Shown: positions 25,691 to 34,315 of the stretch, one piece after another
Layout of the letters: each line of letters begins with the position of its first letter
How positions within the stretch are numbered: the first letter of the stretch is position 1
Assembly (NCBI RefSeq): GCF_001953875.1
Contig: NZ_MQUR01000050.1
Span: forward strand, 1 to 54,583
Origin: Streptomyces amritsarensis
Lineage (GTDB): Bacteria; Actinomycetota; Actinomycetes; Streptomycetales; Streptomycetaceae
Length of the DNA: 54,583 nt
Direction of reading: 5' to 3'
The notes under the pieces: generated by a model
The model's input: only the letters and a program-made list of their open reading frames with translations
What the model was told of the DNA's origin: nothing
Databases searched by the model: none
Made by a program: the position numbers and the translations under genes

Positions 25691-26353
25691 ATGTCTGATG
25701 CCGCTCTGCCCACTGTTGCCGAGGTCCGCGCCGCCGCCGAGGCGGTCAAGGCCGCGCTCGACCGTCACCTCGCCGCGGTCGAGCGCAGGATCGGGGACGA
25801 GGATCCGGACGTCTACGCCGCCTTCAACGAACTCGCCGCCGCCGCCGAGGAGTACGACGAACTCCTCTACGACCGCTACGACGAGGTCACGCCCTTCGAG
25901 ATCCCGACGCCCGAGGACGGCGTCCCGTACACCGGGCCCGCCGAACCCGCCGCCTTCAGCGTGCTCATCCGCCGCGACTACGCCGTCGTCGAGCCGGCGC
26001 GGCTGATCGCCCAGGCCGAGCGTGTCGCTGCGCACGACCGGGACGCGGACTTCGTCCACGACGGCGGCACCGCCGACGCCCTCGGCGTGCTCTTCGGGGA
26101 GTACGAACCCGACGAGATCGCCTCCCGCTACAAGGACTTCGGGCTGGAGGAGGGAGACTCCACGCTCTGGATCGCCGCCTCCGAGGACATGGCGGAGCCG
26201 GGGGAGTGGCTGGGCTCGCCCTTCGGACACATCGACCCGCAGGACGTCCTGCACCGCTTCGACGTCAGCTCCGTCTTCGACGAGGAAGCGGACGATCTCG
26301 ACGACGTCGAGGACGAGGGCCAGACCGCCCGGCCGGGCCTGACCACCGCCTGA
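25691..26353 (+). CDS. conserved hypothetical acidic protein
   Basis: 220 residues, soluble, strongly acidic (pI low; the tail FDEEADDLDDVEDEG). The N-terminal half is a helical Ala/Glu-rich hairpin (about 5-70). The rest has aromatic strands around FSVLIRRDYAVVEPARLI and GLEEGDSTLWIAASEDMAEPGEW. It is conserved in actinobacteria beside the DUF5703 gene, from which it diverges by 47 bp. I do not recognise a function. Confidence 0.65.
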   Translation: MSDAALPTVAEVRAAAEAVKAALDRHLAAVERRIGDEDPDVYAAFNELAAAAEEYDELLYDRYDEVTPFEIPTPEDGVPYTGPAEPAAFSVLIRRDYAVVEPARLIAQAERVAAHDRDADFVHDGGTADALGVLFGEYEPDEIASRYKDFGLEEGDSTLWIAASEDMAEPGEWLGSPFGHIDPQDVLHRFDVSSVFDEEADDLDDVEDEGQTARPGLTTA

Positions 26354-26409
26354 CCGCCGCCTGACCACCGCCTGACATCCGCGGCCGCGCCCCGGCGCGG
26401 CCCCACGGC

Positions 26410-26440
26410 GCGGCCTCCCGGCCCTCGGACGGGAGGCCGC
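26410..26440. terminator. hairpin between convergent genes
   Basis: GCGGCCTCCCG and CGGGAGGCCGC (11 bp, 9-nt loop) lie just before the stop of the leftward RecD2-like gene and after the rightward hypothetical gene. Confidence 0.7.
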
Positions 26441-26446
26441 GGCCGC

Positions 26447-28720
26447 CTACCGCTCCTGCTGTCCGCCCGCCGCGGCCAGGGCCTTCAGCAGCCCCGTCAG
26501 CCGCGTCGTACGCGGCTTGGGCAGCACCTCGGCGACGGCGCGCGGCAGGACCTGGTCGACCCCGTGCACCACCGAAAGGTGCCGCTCGGCCCGCCCGAAC
26601 GCCGTGTAGACCCAGTCCCGCGACAGGGACTGCGCCGCGTCGCCCGGCAGCACGACGACCACCGCCGGCCAGCGCGAACCCACCGCCTGATGCGCCGTCA
26701 CCGCCCAGCCGTGCCGCACCTGGGACTCGACGAGCTCCTTCGGTACGACGATCCGCGCGCCCGCGCGGTCCAGGTGCAGCCCCTCGGCGTCGGCCGACAC
26801 CACACGGGCCGGCAGGGCCCGCCCCGGGGACGGCACATGGACCACCCGGTCACCGGGGTCGAAGCCGCCGAACCGGCCCGGCCCGGGGTTGAGCCGCTCC
26901 TTGAGGGAGGCGTTCAACGCCCGCGTCCCCGCCGGGCCGCCGTGGCCCGGAGTGATGACCTGCACGCCGTCCGCCGGGATCCCGAAGGCCCGCGGCACGG
27001 ACTCGGCCACCAGCTGCACGGCACGGTGCACGGCCTCCCCGGCGTCCTGCACCGGGACGATGACGACCTCCTTGCCGGGCGCGTCGACCTGGTTCAACTC
27101 GCCGATCCCCACACCGGAGACCAGCTCGCCGAGGGGGCCCGGGTCCGGGGTGCGGGAGACCAGGTGCGGGCAGGTCCGCGCCGCCAGCAGATCGGCGAAC
27201 ACCCGTCCCGCCCCGGCGGAGCCCAGCACACCGGGGTCCCCGGACAGGACCAGCCGGGCCCCGTCGGGCACGCCCTCGACCAGTGCGGCCGCGCTCTCCA
27301 CGTCCAGCTGCGGCGCGTCCAGCACGACCAGCAGGTCCAGTGCGAACTGCCCGTCCGCGTCCCGCCCGGGCCCCTCCTGACCGGACAGCAGCCCCGCCAC
27401 CGTCACCGAGTCGGCGCCGCCCGGGGCGTGCGCGGCGACGCAGACGCGCAGGCCCAGCCCACGGGCCGCCGCGGCCAGCGCGAGCGGTTCGGCCCGGGCG
27501 GCCTCACCACCCGTATGGGTGACCAGGCCGTGGCCGGCGACCGCGCGGACCAGCTCCCCGGAGGACCGGTCCGGCGCCGCCGCGGCGGCCTGCTCCCAGT
27601 CCGCCGGGCCGCCGAACGTGCCGGCCAGCCGGGCCAGACCGTCGGCCAGGCTCTCCTCGGCCATCGCGGCGCCCTCCAGACCCACGAGGATCCGTACCGG
27701 CTGCTCCTCGCCCTCCTCCACCGGCGGGCCGAGGGGCTCGTGGAAGACCAGCACCGACGCCTCCGCGATGGCCTGCTCCAGCGCCTCTGCCGGCTCCGGC
27801 ACGCCGTACTGGGCCAGGGCCTTCTCCAGGACCGGGGCCTCCAGCGCGGTGTGCCCCTTCAGGCCCGCCTGCTCCAGCAGCCAGCCGACCAGGACGCCCG
27901 TGCGGCGCTCGTCCCCGGGGCCGGCCCCCGAGCCCAGCAGCGCCCGGGCGAAGCCGTCGGCCTGCGTCGGGCGCACCGCGGGGACGGCCAGCAGCCGCCA
28001 CGGGTTGTGCGCGAGCTCCTCCGCGGCTCCCTCGCCGAGGGCCGCCGCCACGGGCCCCGCCAGCGACTCGGGAGCGCCACCGCGGGCCAGGACGGCCCGT
28101 ACGCCCTCGACGGCGTCGGCGGAGGGCACGGCGGCAGCCGTCGGCGCCGGAGCGGCCGGACGCGGCGCCGGGGGAGCGGGGGCCGGCCTGCGGGGCGCGG
28201 CCGGCGCCTCGTCGAAGTACACGGCGGAGGGCTTCGCACCGCTCTCCACGGCCCGTACGGCGGCCAGCAGGTCGGCGGCCTTCCCGCTGAGCTTCGCGCC
28301 GGCCTCCACGGGACGCTCCCGTTCGGCCTTGCGCCGGGCGATCCGCTCCCGCTCGACCTTCTGCGCGGCCAGCTCCGCCTGGGCCTCGCTCAACCCACCA
28401 CCTGCGGCGGGCCCGGCCCCGTCCTCTGCCGTGGCGTCTGCGGCGGGCCCGGCCCCGGCGTCCCCCGCGGCCCCGGCTCCGTCCTCGGCCCCGGCGTCCC
28501 CGGCGCCCGCGGCGGGCCCGGTTCCGTCCTCGGCCGTGGCGTCGGCCGCCGGGGGAGCCTCCCCGGCAGCCGACGCCCCGGCCCCGTCCGCGTCGGTGCG
28601 GGTCCCGGCCTGGTCCTCCGCGGCGGCGGTGCCGGCCTCGGGCGCGTCCGAGTCGGCCTGCGCCCCGGCCGGTTCCTCCGCGGCAGCGGTAGCGGTCTCG
28701 GCCTGACGGTCCGTGCTCAC
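26447..28720 (-). CDS. catalytically degenerate RecD2-like helicase homologue
   Basis: 757 residues. The first ~125 are a disordered Ala/Glu/Asp-rich tail with repeats of ATAEDGAGPAA; a charged coiled-coil follows (KVERERIARRKAERER). From about 200 the RecD2 layout appears: HhH-like EGVRAVLARGGAPESL, the N-B domain, then a helicase core. Where Walker A (GxxGTGKT) is expected (about 395-403) the sequence is VTHTGGEAARAEPL, and Walker B reads LDLLVVLDAPQLD, not DE. Motif III-like SGDPGVLGSAGAGRVFADLL, PGHGGPAGTRALN and the UvrD_C_2-like AVTAHQAVGSRWPAVVVVLP (about 680) are recognisable. It has therefore lost ATP hydrolysis while keeping the fold, suggesting a structural or regulatory DNA-binding role. 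GTG start overlaps the AKR stop (GTGA). Confidence 0.8.
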   Translation of the reverse strand: MSTDRQAETATAAAEEPAGAQADSDAPEAGTAAAEDQAGTRTDADGAGASAAGEAPPAADATAEDGTGPAAGAGDAGAEDGAGAAGDAGAGPAADATAEDGAGPAAGGGLSEAQAELAAQKVERERIARRKAERERPVEAGAKLSGKAADLLAAVRAVESGAKPSAVYFDEAPAAPRRPAPAPPAPRPAAPAPTAAAVPSADAVEGVRAVLARGGAPESLAGPVAAALGEGAAEELAHNPWRLLAVPAVRPTQADGFARALLGSGAGPGDERRTGVLVGWLLEQAGLKGHTALEAPVLEKALAQYGVPEPAEALEQAIAEASVLVFHEPLGPPVEEGEEQPVRILVGLEGAAMAEESLADGLARLAGTFGGPADWEQAAAAAPDRSSGELVRAVAGHGLVTHTGGEAARAEPLALAAAARGLGLRVCVAAHAPGGADSVTVAGLLSGQEGPGRDADGQFALDLLVVLDAPQLDVESAAALVEGVPDGARLVLSGDPGVLGSAGAGRVFADLLAARTCPHLVSRTPDPGPLGELVSGVGIGELNQVDAPGKEVVIVPVQDAGEAVHRAVQLVAESVPRAFGIPADGVQVITPGHGGPAGTRALNASLKERLNPGPGRFGGFDPGDRVVHVPSPGRALPARVVSADAEGLHLDRAGARIVVPKELVESQVRHGWAVTAHQAVGSRWPAVVVVLPGDAAQSLSRDWVYTAFGRAERHLSVVHGVDQVLPRAVAEVLPKPRTTRLTGLLKALAAAGGQQER

Positions 28721-29700
28721 AGCGTGCTCCAGTCCTGGTCGGGATAGCGGTGCTCCGGTGCCGACACGTCGTCCAGCGCCCGGCAGATCTCCTCCGGAAG
28801 ACTAAGCTCCTCCACCGACAAAGCCGCCGCGAGCTGCGCCGACGTCCGCGCGCCGACGATCGGCGCGACCACCCCCGGCCGGTCCCGGATCCAGGCCAGG
28901 GCCACCTGGAGCGGGGTCACGGCCAGCCCCTGCGCGGCCGTCACCACCGCGTCCACGATCCGGCCCGCCGTCTCGTCCAGGTACGGCTCCACCAGCGCGG
29001 CCAGGGACTGCGAGGCGCCCCGGGAATCGGCGGGCGTGCCCTCCCGGTACTTGCCCGTCAGGACTCCGCGGCCCAGCGGGGAGGAGGGCAGCAGGCCGAC
29101 CCCCAGGTCCAGCGCGGCCGGCAGGACCTCCCGCTCGACGCCGCGCTGCAACAGGGAGTACTCCATCTGCGTCGAGGCGATCCTGGTGCGCACCCCGGGG
29201 GCCGCCAGCTGCCAGGTCGCCGCCTTCGCCAGCTGCCAGCCGCAGAAGCCGGCCACCCCCGCGTAGCGGGCCCGGCCGCTGCTCACCGCCAGGTCAAGGG
29301 CGTGCAGGGTCTCCTCCACCGGGGTCGCCGGATCGAAGGCGTGCACCTGCCACAGGTCGACGTGATCCGTGCCCAGCCGGTCCAGCGAGTCGTCCAGGGC
29401 GGCGAGCAGATGGCCGCGCGAGCCGTCGAAGCGCCGGTCCGGGTCGGGCACGCTGCCCGCCTTGGTCGCGATCACCAGGTCCCGGCGCGGGACGAGTCCG
29501 CCCACCAGGCGCCCGAGGAGGTACTCCGCCTCCCCGTCGCCGTACACGTCGGCGGTGTCGACGAGGGTGCCCCCCGCCTCCCAGAACGTCTTCACCTGTT
29601 CGGCGGCGGCTTCCTCGCCGGTGTCGCGGCCCCAGGTGAGGGTGCCGAGGCCGATCCGGGAGACGCGCAGTCCGGTGCGGCCGAGATGCCTCTGCTCCAT
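28717..29700 (-). CDS. aldo/keto reductase
   Basis: 327 residues, AKR (beta/alpha)8 barrel of the AKR11/13 type. It starts with LGRTGLRVSRIGLGTLTWG. Catalytic residues appear as DTADVYGDGEAE (Asp, Tyr), VIATKAGS (Lys) and DLWQVHAFD (His). The C-terminal NADPH loop is IVGARTSAQLAAAL. The ATG at 29700 has no Shine-Dalgarno; TAGTCT ends 8 nt before it, so a leaderless mRNA is likely. Its stop overlaps the start of the RecD2-like gene, an unexpected operon partner. The substrate is unknown. Confidence 0.87.
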   Translation of the reverse strand: MEQRHLGRTGLRVSRIGLGTLTWGRDTGEEAAAEQVKTFWEAGGTLVDTADVYGDGEAEYLLGRLVGGLVPRRDLVIATKAGSVPDPDRRFDGSRGHLLAALDDSLDRLGTDHVDLWQVHAFDPATPVEETLHALDLAVSSGRARYAGVAGFCGWQLAKAATWQLAAPGVRTRIASTQMEYSLLQRGVEREVLPAALDLGVGLLPSSPLGRGVLTGKYREGTPADSRGASQSLAALVEPYLDETAGRIVDAVVTAAQGLAVTPLQVALAWIRDRPGVVAPIVGARTSAQLAAALSVEELSLPEEICRALDDVSAPEHRYPDQDWSTL

Positions 29701-29708
29701 GAGCGCTG

Positions 29709-29714
29709 AGACTA
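29709..29714 (-). promoter_or_regulatory. -10 box of the aldo/keto reductase operon
   Basis: TAGTCT on the minus strand, 8 nt before the ATG. It implies a leaderless or nearly leaderless mRNA. Confidence 0.45.
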
Positions 29715-29722
29715 CTGGGGCG

Positions 29723-29781
29723 CTGACGTGGAGCACCCGGGCGCGCTACAGTCCCCGCACACCAACGTTACTGATCGGTAC
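29723..29781 (+). promoter_or_regulatory. promoter and TetR-like operator of the F420-type oxidoreductase
   Basis: CTGACG (29723-29728), an 18-bp spacer and TACAGT (29747-29752) form a good promoter. Just past the expected start is GTTACTGATCGGTAC (29767-29781). Its reverse complement, GTACCGATCAGTAAC, resembles the TACCGACTGGT sites at 3998 and 9817, so a related TetR regulator may act as a roadblock here. Confidence 0.45.
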
Positions 29782-29800
29782 ACCGGTAAGGGGACGACTC

Positions 29801-30850
29801 ATGCGGCTCGGCATCAATCTCGGTTACTGGGGCGCGGGCATGGACGCCGACAACCTCGCCGTCGCCCAGGAGGCCGACCGCCTCGGCTACGACGTCTGCT
29901 GGGCGGCGGAGGCCTACGGCTCGGACGCCCCGACCGTCCTGGCCTGGGTCGCCGCCCAGACCGAGCGCATCGACGTCGGCTCGGCGATCCTCCAGATCCC
30001 CGCCCGGCAGCCCGCCATGACCGCGATGACCGCGGCCACCCTCGACTCCCTCACCAAGGGCCGCTTCCGGCTCGGCCTCGGCGTCTCCGGCCCGCAGGTC
30101 TCCGAGGGCTGGTACGGCGTCAAGTTCGACAAGCCGCTCGCCCGCACCCGCGAGTACGTGGAGATCGTCCGCAAGGCCATGTCCCGCGAGCGGCTCAGCT
30201 ACGAGGGCGAGCACTGGACCCTGCCGCTGCCCGGCGGCCCGGGCAAGCCGATCAAGCTGACCGTGCACCCCGAGCGCGAGCACATCCCGCTCTACATCGC
30301 CGCCATCGGGCCCAAGAACCTGGAGCAGACCGGCGAGATCGCCGACGGCGCCCTGCTGATCTTCCCGGCCGCCGAGCACCTGGAGGCCACCGCGCTCACC
30401 CACATCCGGGCGGGCCGCGAGAAGGCCGGGCTGACGATGGACGGGTTCGACGTCTGCCCGACCGTGCCGCTGGCCCTCGGCGAGGACGTGACCGCCCTCG
30501 CCGACATGTTCCGCCCGTACACCGCCCTGTACGTGGGCGGCATGGGCAGCCGGAAGCAGAACTTCTACAACCAGCTGGCCCAGCGCATGGGCTACGAGAA
30601 GGAAGCCGCCGAGATCCAGGACAAGTACCTGGCCGGCGACAAGGACGGTGCGGCCGAGGCCGTCCCCCACTCGCTGATCGACTCCACGACGCTGCTCGGC
30701 CCCGTCGAGCGGATCGCCGACGGGATGCGGGCCTACGCCGAGGCCGGGGTCACCACCCTCACGCTGGCGCCGGCCGGCTTCACCCTCGACGAGCGGATCG
30801 CCGCCCTGCGCGCCGGTACCGAGGCCATGGAGCGCGCGGGCCTCGCCTGA
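29801..30850 (+). CDS. LLM-class F420-dependent oxidoreductase
   Basis: 349 residues of the luciferase-like (LLM) fold, close to the mycobacterial Rv3520c group. Typical stretches are MRLGINLGYWG, EADRLGYDVCWAAEAYGSDA, VGSAILQIPARQPAMTAMTAATLD, RFRLGLGVSGPQVSEGWYGVKF and PLYIAAIGPKNLEQTGEIADG. Streptomyces has coenzyme F420, so a hydride-transfer role is expected; the substrate is unknown. AAGGGGA precedes the ATG. A long hairpin follows at 30876. Confidence 0.87.
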   Translation: MRLGINLGYWGAGMDADNLAVAQEADRLGYDVCWAAEAYGSDAPTVLAWVAAQTERIDVGSAILQIPARQPAMTAMTAATLDSLTKGRFRLGLGVSGPQVSEGWYGVKFDKPLARTREYVEIVRKAMSRERLSYEGEHWTLPLPGGPGKPIKLTVHPEREHIPLYIAAIGPKNLEQTGEIADGALLIFPAAEHLEATALTHIRAGREKAGLTMDGFDVCPTVPLALGEDVTALADMFRPYTALYVGGMGSRKQNFYNQLAQRMGYEKEAAEIQDKYLAGDKDGAAEAVPHSLIDSTTLLGPVERIADGMRAYAEAGVTTLTLAPAGFTLDERIAALRAGTEAMERAGLA

Positions 30851-30875
30851 GCCGGCTGCCCGCGGGGGAGTCCTG

Positions 30876-30917
30876 CGGCCGTGGTGGGGGCTCGGGGGGT
30901 CTTCCCCGCCACGGCCG
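30876..30917 (+). terminator. hairpin terminator after the LLM gene
   Basis: CGGCCGTGG-T-GGGG pairs with CCCC-G-CCACGGCCG (13 bp with one T.G pair) 25 bp past the stop. Confidence 0.65.
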
Positions 30918-31045
30918 ACACAGCCAACAACGCGCCGGAGGCCCGCGGGGTTACGCCTGCGGGCCCGGCCCGGGGGTTCGTTCATTCGGACGAGTAGTGC
31001 CACCCGGCGGTTGCCCGCCCCGCGGACCGGCGTTTGACTCGTTGC

Positions 31046-31834
31046 ATGCTCTCTGCCCGCAGCCTGTTCCAGGAGATCGTCGACAACGACGACTCCTTCC
31101 AGCTGTTCTGCTCCATCGCCGCCAGCGGGGAGGCCCAGGGCGGCTGGGAGAACGCCCGCATCGCGGCCCTGGTGCCGGACGCCATGCGCGACCTCGCGCC
31201 CAAGATCACCCGGCACGGCGCCGACGAGGACAAGCACGGCCGGATCTTCCACGCCCTGCTCCGCAAACGCGGCCTGCAGGCCGTCCCCGTGCCGCCCGAG
31301 ACCGACTACACGATGCTGCTGGAGCGCCGCGGCATCGGCCTCGCACACGACAAGCTGCGCCGCCAGCAGGCCCTGAGCGAGGAGGACATCGTCGTCTACC
31401 TCGCGCACAGCCGCGTCACCGAACAGCGCGCCGCCGAACAGATGGACATGCTGGTCAAGTTCTTCGGCGACCACCCGGTGGTGGGCAGGGCCATCCACAT
31501 GATCAGCAACGACGAGGGCAACCACCTCGCCTACTGCCACGAGGAACTGCTGCGCCTCGCCCGCGCCGGCCACGCCCGGACCATCCAGCGGGTGCTCCGC
31601 GAGAGCGCGCTCGCCGAGATCTCCGTCTACCGCGACGTCAGCCTCGCCGTGATGGAGCACATGGGGCGGCTGCTGCACTGGCCCGCGCCGAAGGCCGCCC
31701 TGCTGGCCGCGGGCATCCGCGCGATGTACGCGTACGAGCGCTTCAGCGGCTGGCACCGGATGGTCGACCTGCGGATGCCCGAGCGGCGCGACGCCCTCGG
31801 CGGCGCCCCCGCCACCAGCCCCGAGTACGCATAG
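31046..31834 (+). CDS. ferritin-like diiron-domain protein
   Basis: 262 residues, all helical. Two ExxH metal motifs are visible: GADEDKHGRIF (about residue 60) and NDEGNHLAYCHEELL (about 155). Glutamates in RVTEQRAAEQM (about 132) complete the four-helix diiron site. This is the pattern of rubrerythrin/MiaE-like ferritin folds. The C-terminal third (about 190-262) is an extra basic helical region. No good Shine-Dalgarno precedes the ATG. It may be an oxygenase or an iron/peroxide-handling protein; nothing in the neighbourhood decides. Confidence 0.75.
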   Translation: MLSARSLFQEIVDNDDSFQLFCSIAASGEAQGGWENARIAALVPDAMRDLAPKITRHGADEDKHGRIFHALLRKRGLQAVPVPPETDYTMLLERRGIGLAHDKLRRQQALSEEDIVVYLAHSRVTEQRAAEQMDMLVKFFGDHPVVGRAIHMISNDEGNHLAYCHEELLRLARAGHARTIQRVLRESALAEISVYRDVSLAVMEHMGRLLHWPAPKAALLAAGIRAMYAYERFSGWHRMVDLRMPERRDALGGAPATSPEYA

Positions 31835-31879
31835 CCGCCGCACCCGCCGCACCCGCCGCACCGGCGTGCCCGCCCGCGC

Positions 31880-32872
31880 CTAGAGCCAGCCCCGGCGCTT
31901 GAACATCCGGTGCAGGCCCAGGCAGACCCCCGCCATGAGTGCCAGCACCGCCGGATAGCCCCACCACTGGTGAAGCTCCGGTATGTGGTCGAAGTTCATC
32001 CCGTAGATCCCCGCCACCATCGTCGGGACGGCCGCGATCGCCGCCCAGGCCGAGATCTTCCGCACGTCGTCGTTCTGCCGCAGACCCGTCTGCGCGAGGT
32101 GCGCGGCCAGCGCGTCCGACAGCAGCCGGTCCAGGCCCTCGATGTACTCGCTCGCCTTGGTCAGGTGGTCGGCGACGTCGCGGAAGAACGGCCGGGCGTG
32201 CTCGTGGACGAACGGCACCTGCCCGAAGGCGAGCCGGTCCATCGGCGCCAGCAGCGGGTTCGTCGCCCGCCGGAACTCCAGCACCTGCCGCTTGAAGCCG
32301 TAGATCCGGGCAGCGGTGTTCTTGGTGTCCGAGGCGTTCGGGGCGAAGACCTCCGCCTCCAGCTCCTCCAGGTCCGACTGGAGCTCGGCAGCGACCTCGA
32401 TGTAGTGGTCCACCACCGCGTCGGACACCGCGTACAGCACCGCCGTCGGGCCGTGCCGCAGCACGTCCGGCTCCTGCTCCAGCCGGTGGCGCACGGCGGT
32501 CAGCGGAGCCCCCTCGCCGTGCCGGACGGTGACGACGAAGGAATCGCCGATGAACAGCATCAGCTCGCCCGCCGACACGGTGTCCGTGGCCTCGTCGTAG
32601 AGCACCGGCTTCAGCACGACGAACAGCGAGTCGTCGTACACCTCCAGCTTGGGGCGCTGGTGGGCGTTGAGCGCGTCCTCCACCGCCAGCGGGTGCAGGC
32701 CGAACTCCCGGCGGACGTGATCGAACTCCGCCTCCGTCGGCTCGTACGTGCCGATCCACAGGAAGGCGTCACCGCTCGCCCGGGCCTCGTCCAGGGCGTC
32801 CGAGAAGTCCTCGGGACCCTCGGCGCGGCGACCGTCCCGGTACATCGCGCAGTCGACAATCACGCCGAACAT
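31880..32872 (-). CDS. corA: CorA-family magnesium/divalent cation transporter
   Basis: 330 residues. The N-terminal cytosolic domain contains LHPLAVEDALNAHQRPKLEVYDDSLFVVLKP. A long helix follows, then TM1 ending in the selectivity motif YGMNF (about residues 290-294) with the acidic loop DHIPEL, and TM2, ending in the basic tail HRMFKRRGWL. All are hallmarks of CorA. The ATG is preceded by GGGGGAGA. It diverges by 55 bp from the phosphatase gene. Confidence 0.92.
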   Translation of the reverse strand: MFGVIVDCAMYRDGRRAEGPEDFSDALDEARASGDAFLWIGTYEPTEAEFDHVRREFGLHPLAVEDALNAHQRPKLEVYDDSLFVVLKPVLYDEATDTVSAGELMLFIGDSFVVTVRHGEGAPLTAVRHRLEQEPDVLRHGPTAVLYAVSDAVVDHYIEVAAELQSDLEELEAEVFAPNASDTKNTAARIYGFKRQVLEFRRATNPLLAPMDRLAFGQVPFVHEHARPFFRDVADHLTKASEYIEGLDRLLSDALAAHLAQTGLRQNDDVRKISAWAAIAAVPTMVAGIYGMNFDHIPELHQWWGYPAVLALMAGVCLGLHRMFKRRGWL

Positions 32873-32914
32873 TCTCCCCCGCCGCCGACGGACCCGCACC
32901 CGTCCGGCACCGCC

Positions 32915-32920
32915 TACGCT
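32915..32920 (+). promoter_or_regulatory. -10 box of the phosphatase gene
   Basis: TACGCT ends 7 nt before the ATG at 32928. No Shine-Dalgarno is present, so the transcript is probably leaderless. Confidence 0.5.
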
Positions 32921-32927
32921 GGCCCCC

Positions 32928-33647
32928 ATGGCCACGCTGATCCTCGTACGACACGGGCGGTCCACCGCCAACACCGCAGGGCTGCTCGCCGGATGGACCC
33001 CCGGCGTGGCCCTCGACGAACGCGGCGCCGAGCAGGCCGCCGCGCTCCCCGGACGGCTGGCGGGCGTACCGCTCGCCGCCGCCGTCACCAGCCCGCTGCA
33101 ACGCTGCCGGGAGACCCTCGCACCCCTGCTGGCCGCGCGGCCCGAACTGGAACTCCACACCGACGAGCGCATCGGCGAATGCCACTACGGCGACTGGTCC
33201 GGCCGCAAACTCTCCGAACTCTCCGAAGAACCGCTGATGAAGATCGTGCAACAGCACCCGTCGGCGGCGGCCTTCCCCGGCGGCGAGTCCATGCGGGCCA
33301 TGCAGGCGCGCGCCGTGGACGCCGTACGCGACTGGAACGCGCGGATCGAGGAGAGCGACGGCACCGACGCCGCCTTCCTGATGTGCTCGCACGGCGACAT
33401 CATCAAGTCCCTCGTCGCCGACGCCCTCGGCATGCACCTGGACCTCTTCCAGCGCATCCACGTCGACCCCTGCTCGGTGACCGCGATCCGCTACACCCCG
33501 ACCCGCCCGTTCGTGTTCCGGCTCGGCGACACCGGGGACTTCGGCTCCCTCGTGCGGCGCCCGGCCGCACCGGAGCCCGTCGCCTCCGACAAGGACGCCG
33601 AGGACTCGGGGAACGCCGTCGTGGGGGGCGGCGCGGGCGCGGCGTGA
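32928..33647 (+). CDS. histidine phosphatase family protein (MSMEG_4193 type)
   Basis: 239 residues. The catalytic RHG motif is LILVRHGRSTAN (about residues 4-15). The second His is in LMCSHGDIIK (about 150), and the acid is in DERIGECHYGDWSG. This subgroup is conserved in actinobacteria together with DUF3090 and SCO1664-type genes, as seen here. The substrate is unknown; phosphosugars or inositol phosphates are plausible given that MshC follows. The C-terminus is a short disordered Asp/Gly tail. Confidence 0.87.
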   Translation: MATLILVRHGRSTANTAGLLAGWTPGVALDERGAEQAAALPGRLAGVPLAAAVTSPLQRCRETLAPLLAARPELELHTDERIGECHYGDWSGRKLSELSEEPLMKIVQQHPSAAAFPGGESMRAMQARAVDAVRDWNARIEESDGTDAAFLMCSHGDIIKSLVADALGMHLDLFQRIHVDPCSVTAIRYTPTRPFVFRLGDTGDFGSLVRRPAAPEPVASDKDAEDSGNAVVGGGAGAA

Positions 33648-33660
33648 TCGCGCGGCGCAG

Positions 33661-33666
33661 TAGGGT
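33661..33666 (+). promoter_or_regulatory. -10 box upstream of the DUF3090 gene
   Basis: TAGGGT lies 58 bp upstream of the GTG, giving a leader of about 50 nt. It could provide separate expression of the DUF3090-kinase pair. Confidence 0.4.
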
Positions 33667-33724
33667 GGACGGGCCCACACAAGGGCGCAGAACAGCCCCC
33701 GCCGCCGAGACTTGGAGACTGGAC

Positions 33725-34315
33725 GTGCCCCGTCAGGTGTTCCTCTACGACCCGCCGGACCGCTTCGTGGCCGGCACGGTCGGCTTGCCGGGACGCCGTA
33801 CGTTCTTCCTGCAGGCCTCCTCCGGCCCCCGCGTCACCAGCGTCTCCCTGGAGAAGACCCAGGTCGCCGCATTGGCCGAGCGGATGGACGAGCTGCTGGA
33901 CGAGGTCGTGCGGCGCACCGGCGGAAACGCCCCGGTCCCGGCCGTGGCCCCGGCGGAGGCCGCCGACACCGCCCCGCTGGACGTTCCCGTCGAGGAGGAG
34001 TTCCGCGTCGGCACCATGGCCCTGGCCTGGGACGGCGAGGAGCAGCGGATGATCGTCGAGGCCCAGGCCCTGGTGGAGCTCGACGCCGAGTCCGACGAGG
34101 ACCTCGCCGAGGCCGAGGAGCGGCTGCTCCAGGACGAGGAGAACGGCCCGCCGATGCTGCGGGTCCGCCTCACCGGCGCCCAGGCCCGCGCCTTCGCCAA
34201 GCGCGCCCTGGACGTGGTCAACGCCGGCCGCCCGCCGTGTCCGCTGTGCAGCCTGCCGCTGGACCCGGAGGGGCACGTGTGCCCGCGCCAGAACGGCTAC
34301 CGGCGCCAGGCGTGA
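33725..34315 (+). CDS. DUF3090 family protein with C-terminal zinc ribbon
   Basis: 196 residues. The N-terminus RQVFLYDPPDRFVAGTVGLPGRRTFFLQA is diagnostic for DUF3090. The middle (about 60-150) is Glu/Asp-rich, and the C-terminus PPCPLCSLPLDPEGHVCPR offers CxxC and HxC zinc ligands. GTG start with TTGGAG upstream. The stop overlaps the next start by 4 bp. The function of the family is unknown; it always travels with the phosphatase and the atypical kinase. Confidence 0.85.
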   Translation: MPRQVFLYDPPDRFVAGTVGLPGRRTFFLQASSGPRVTSVSLEKTQVAALAERMDELLDEVVRRTGGNAPVPAVAPAEAADTAPLDVPVEEEFRVGTMALAWDGEEQRMIVEAQALVELDAESDEDLAEAEERLLQDEENGPPMLRVRLTGAQARAFAKRALDVVNAGRPPCPLCSLPLDPEGHVCPRQNGYRRQA

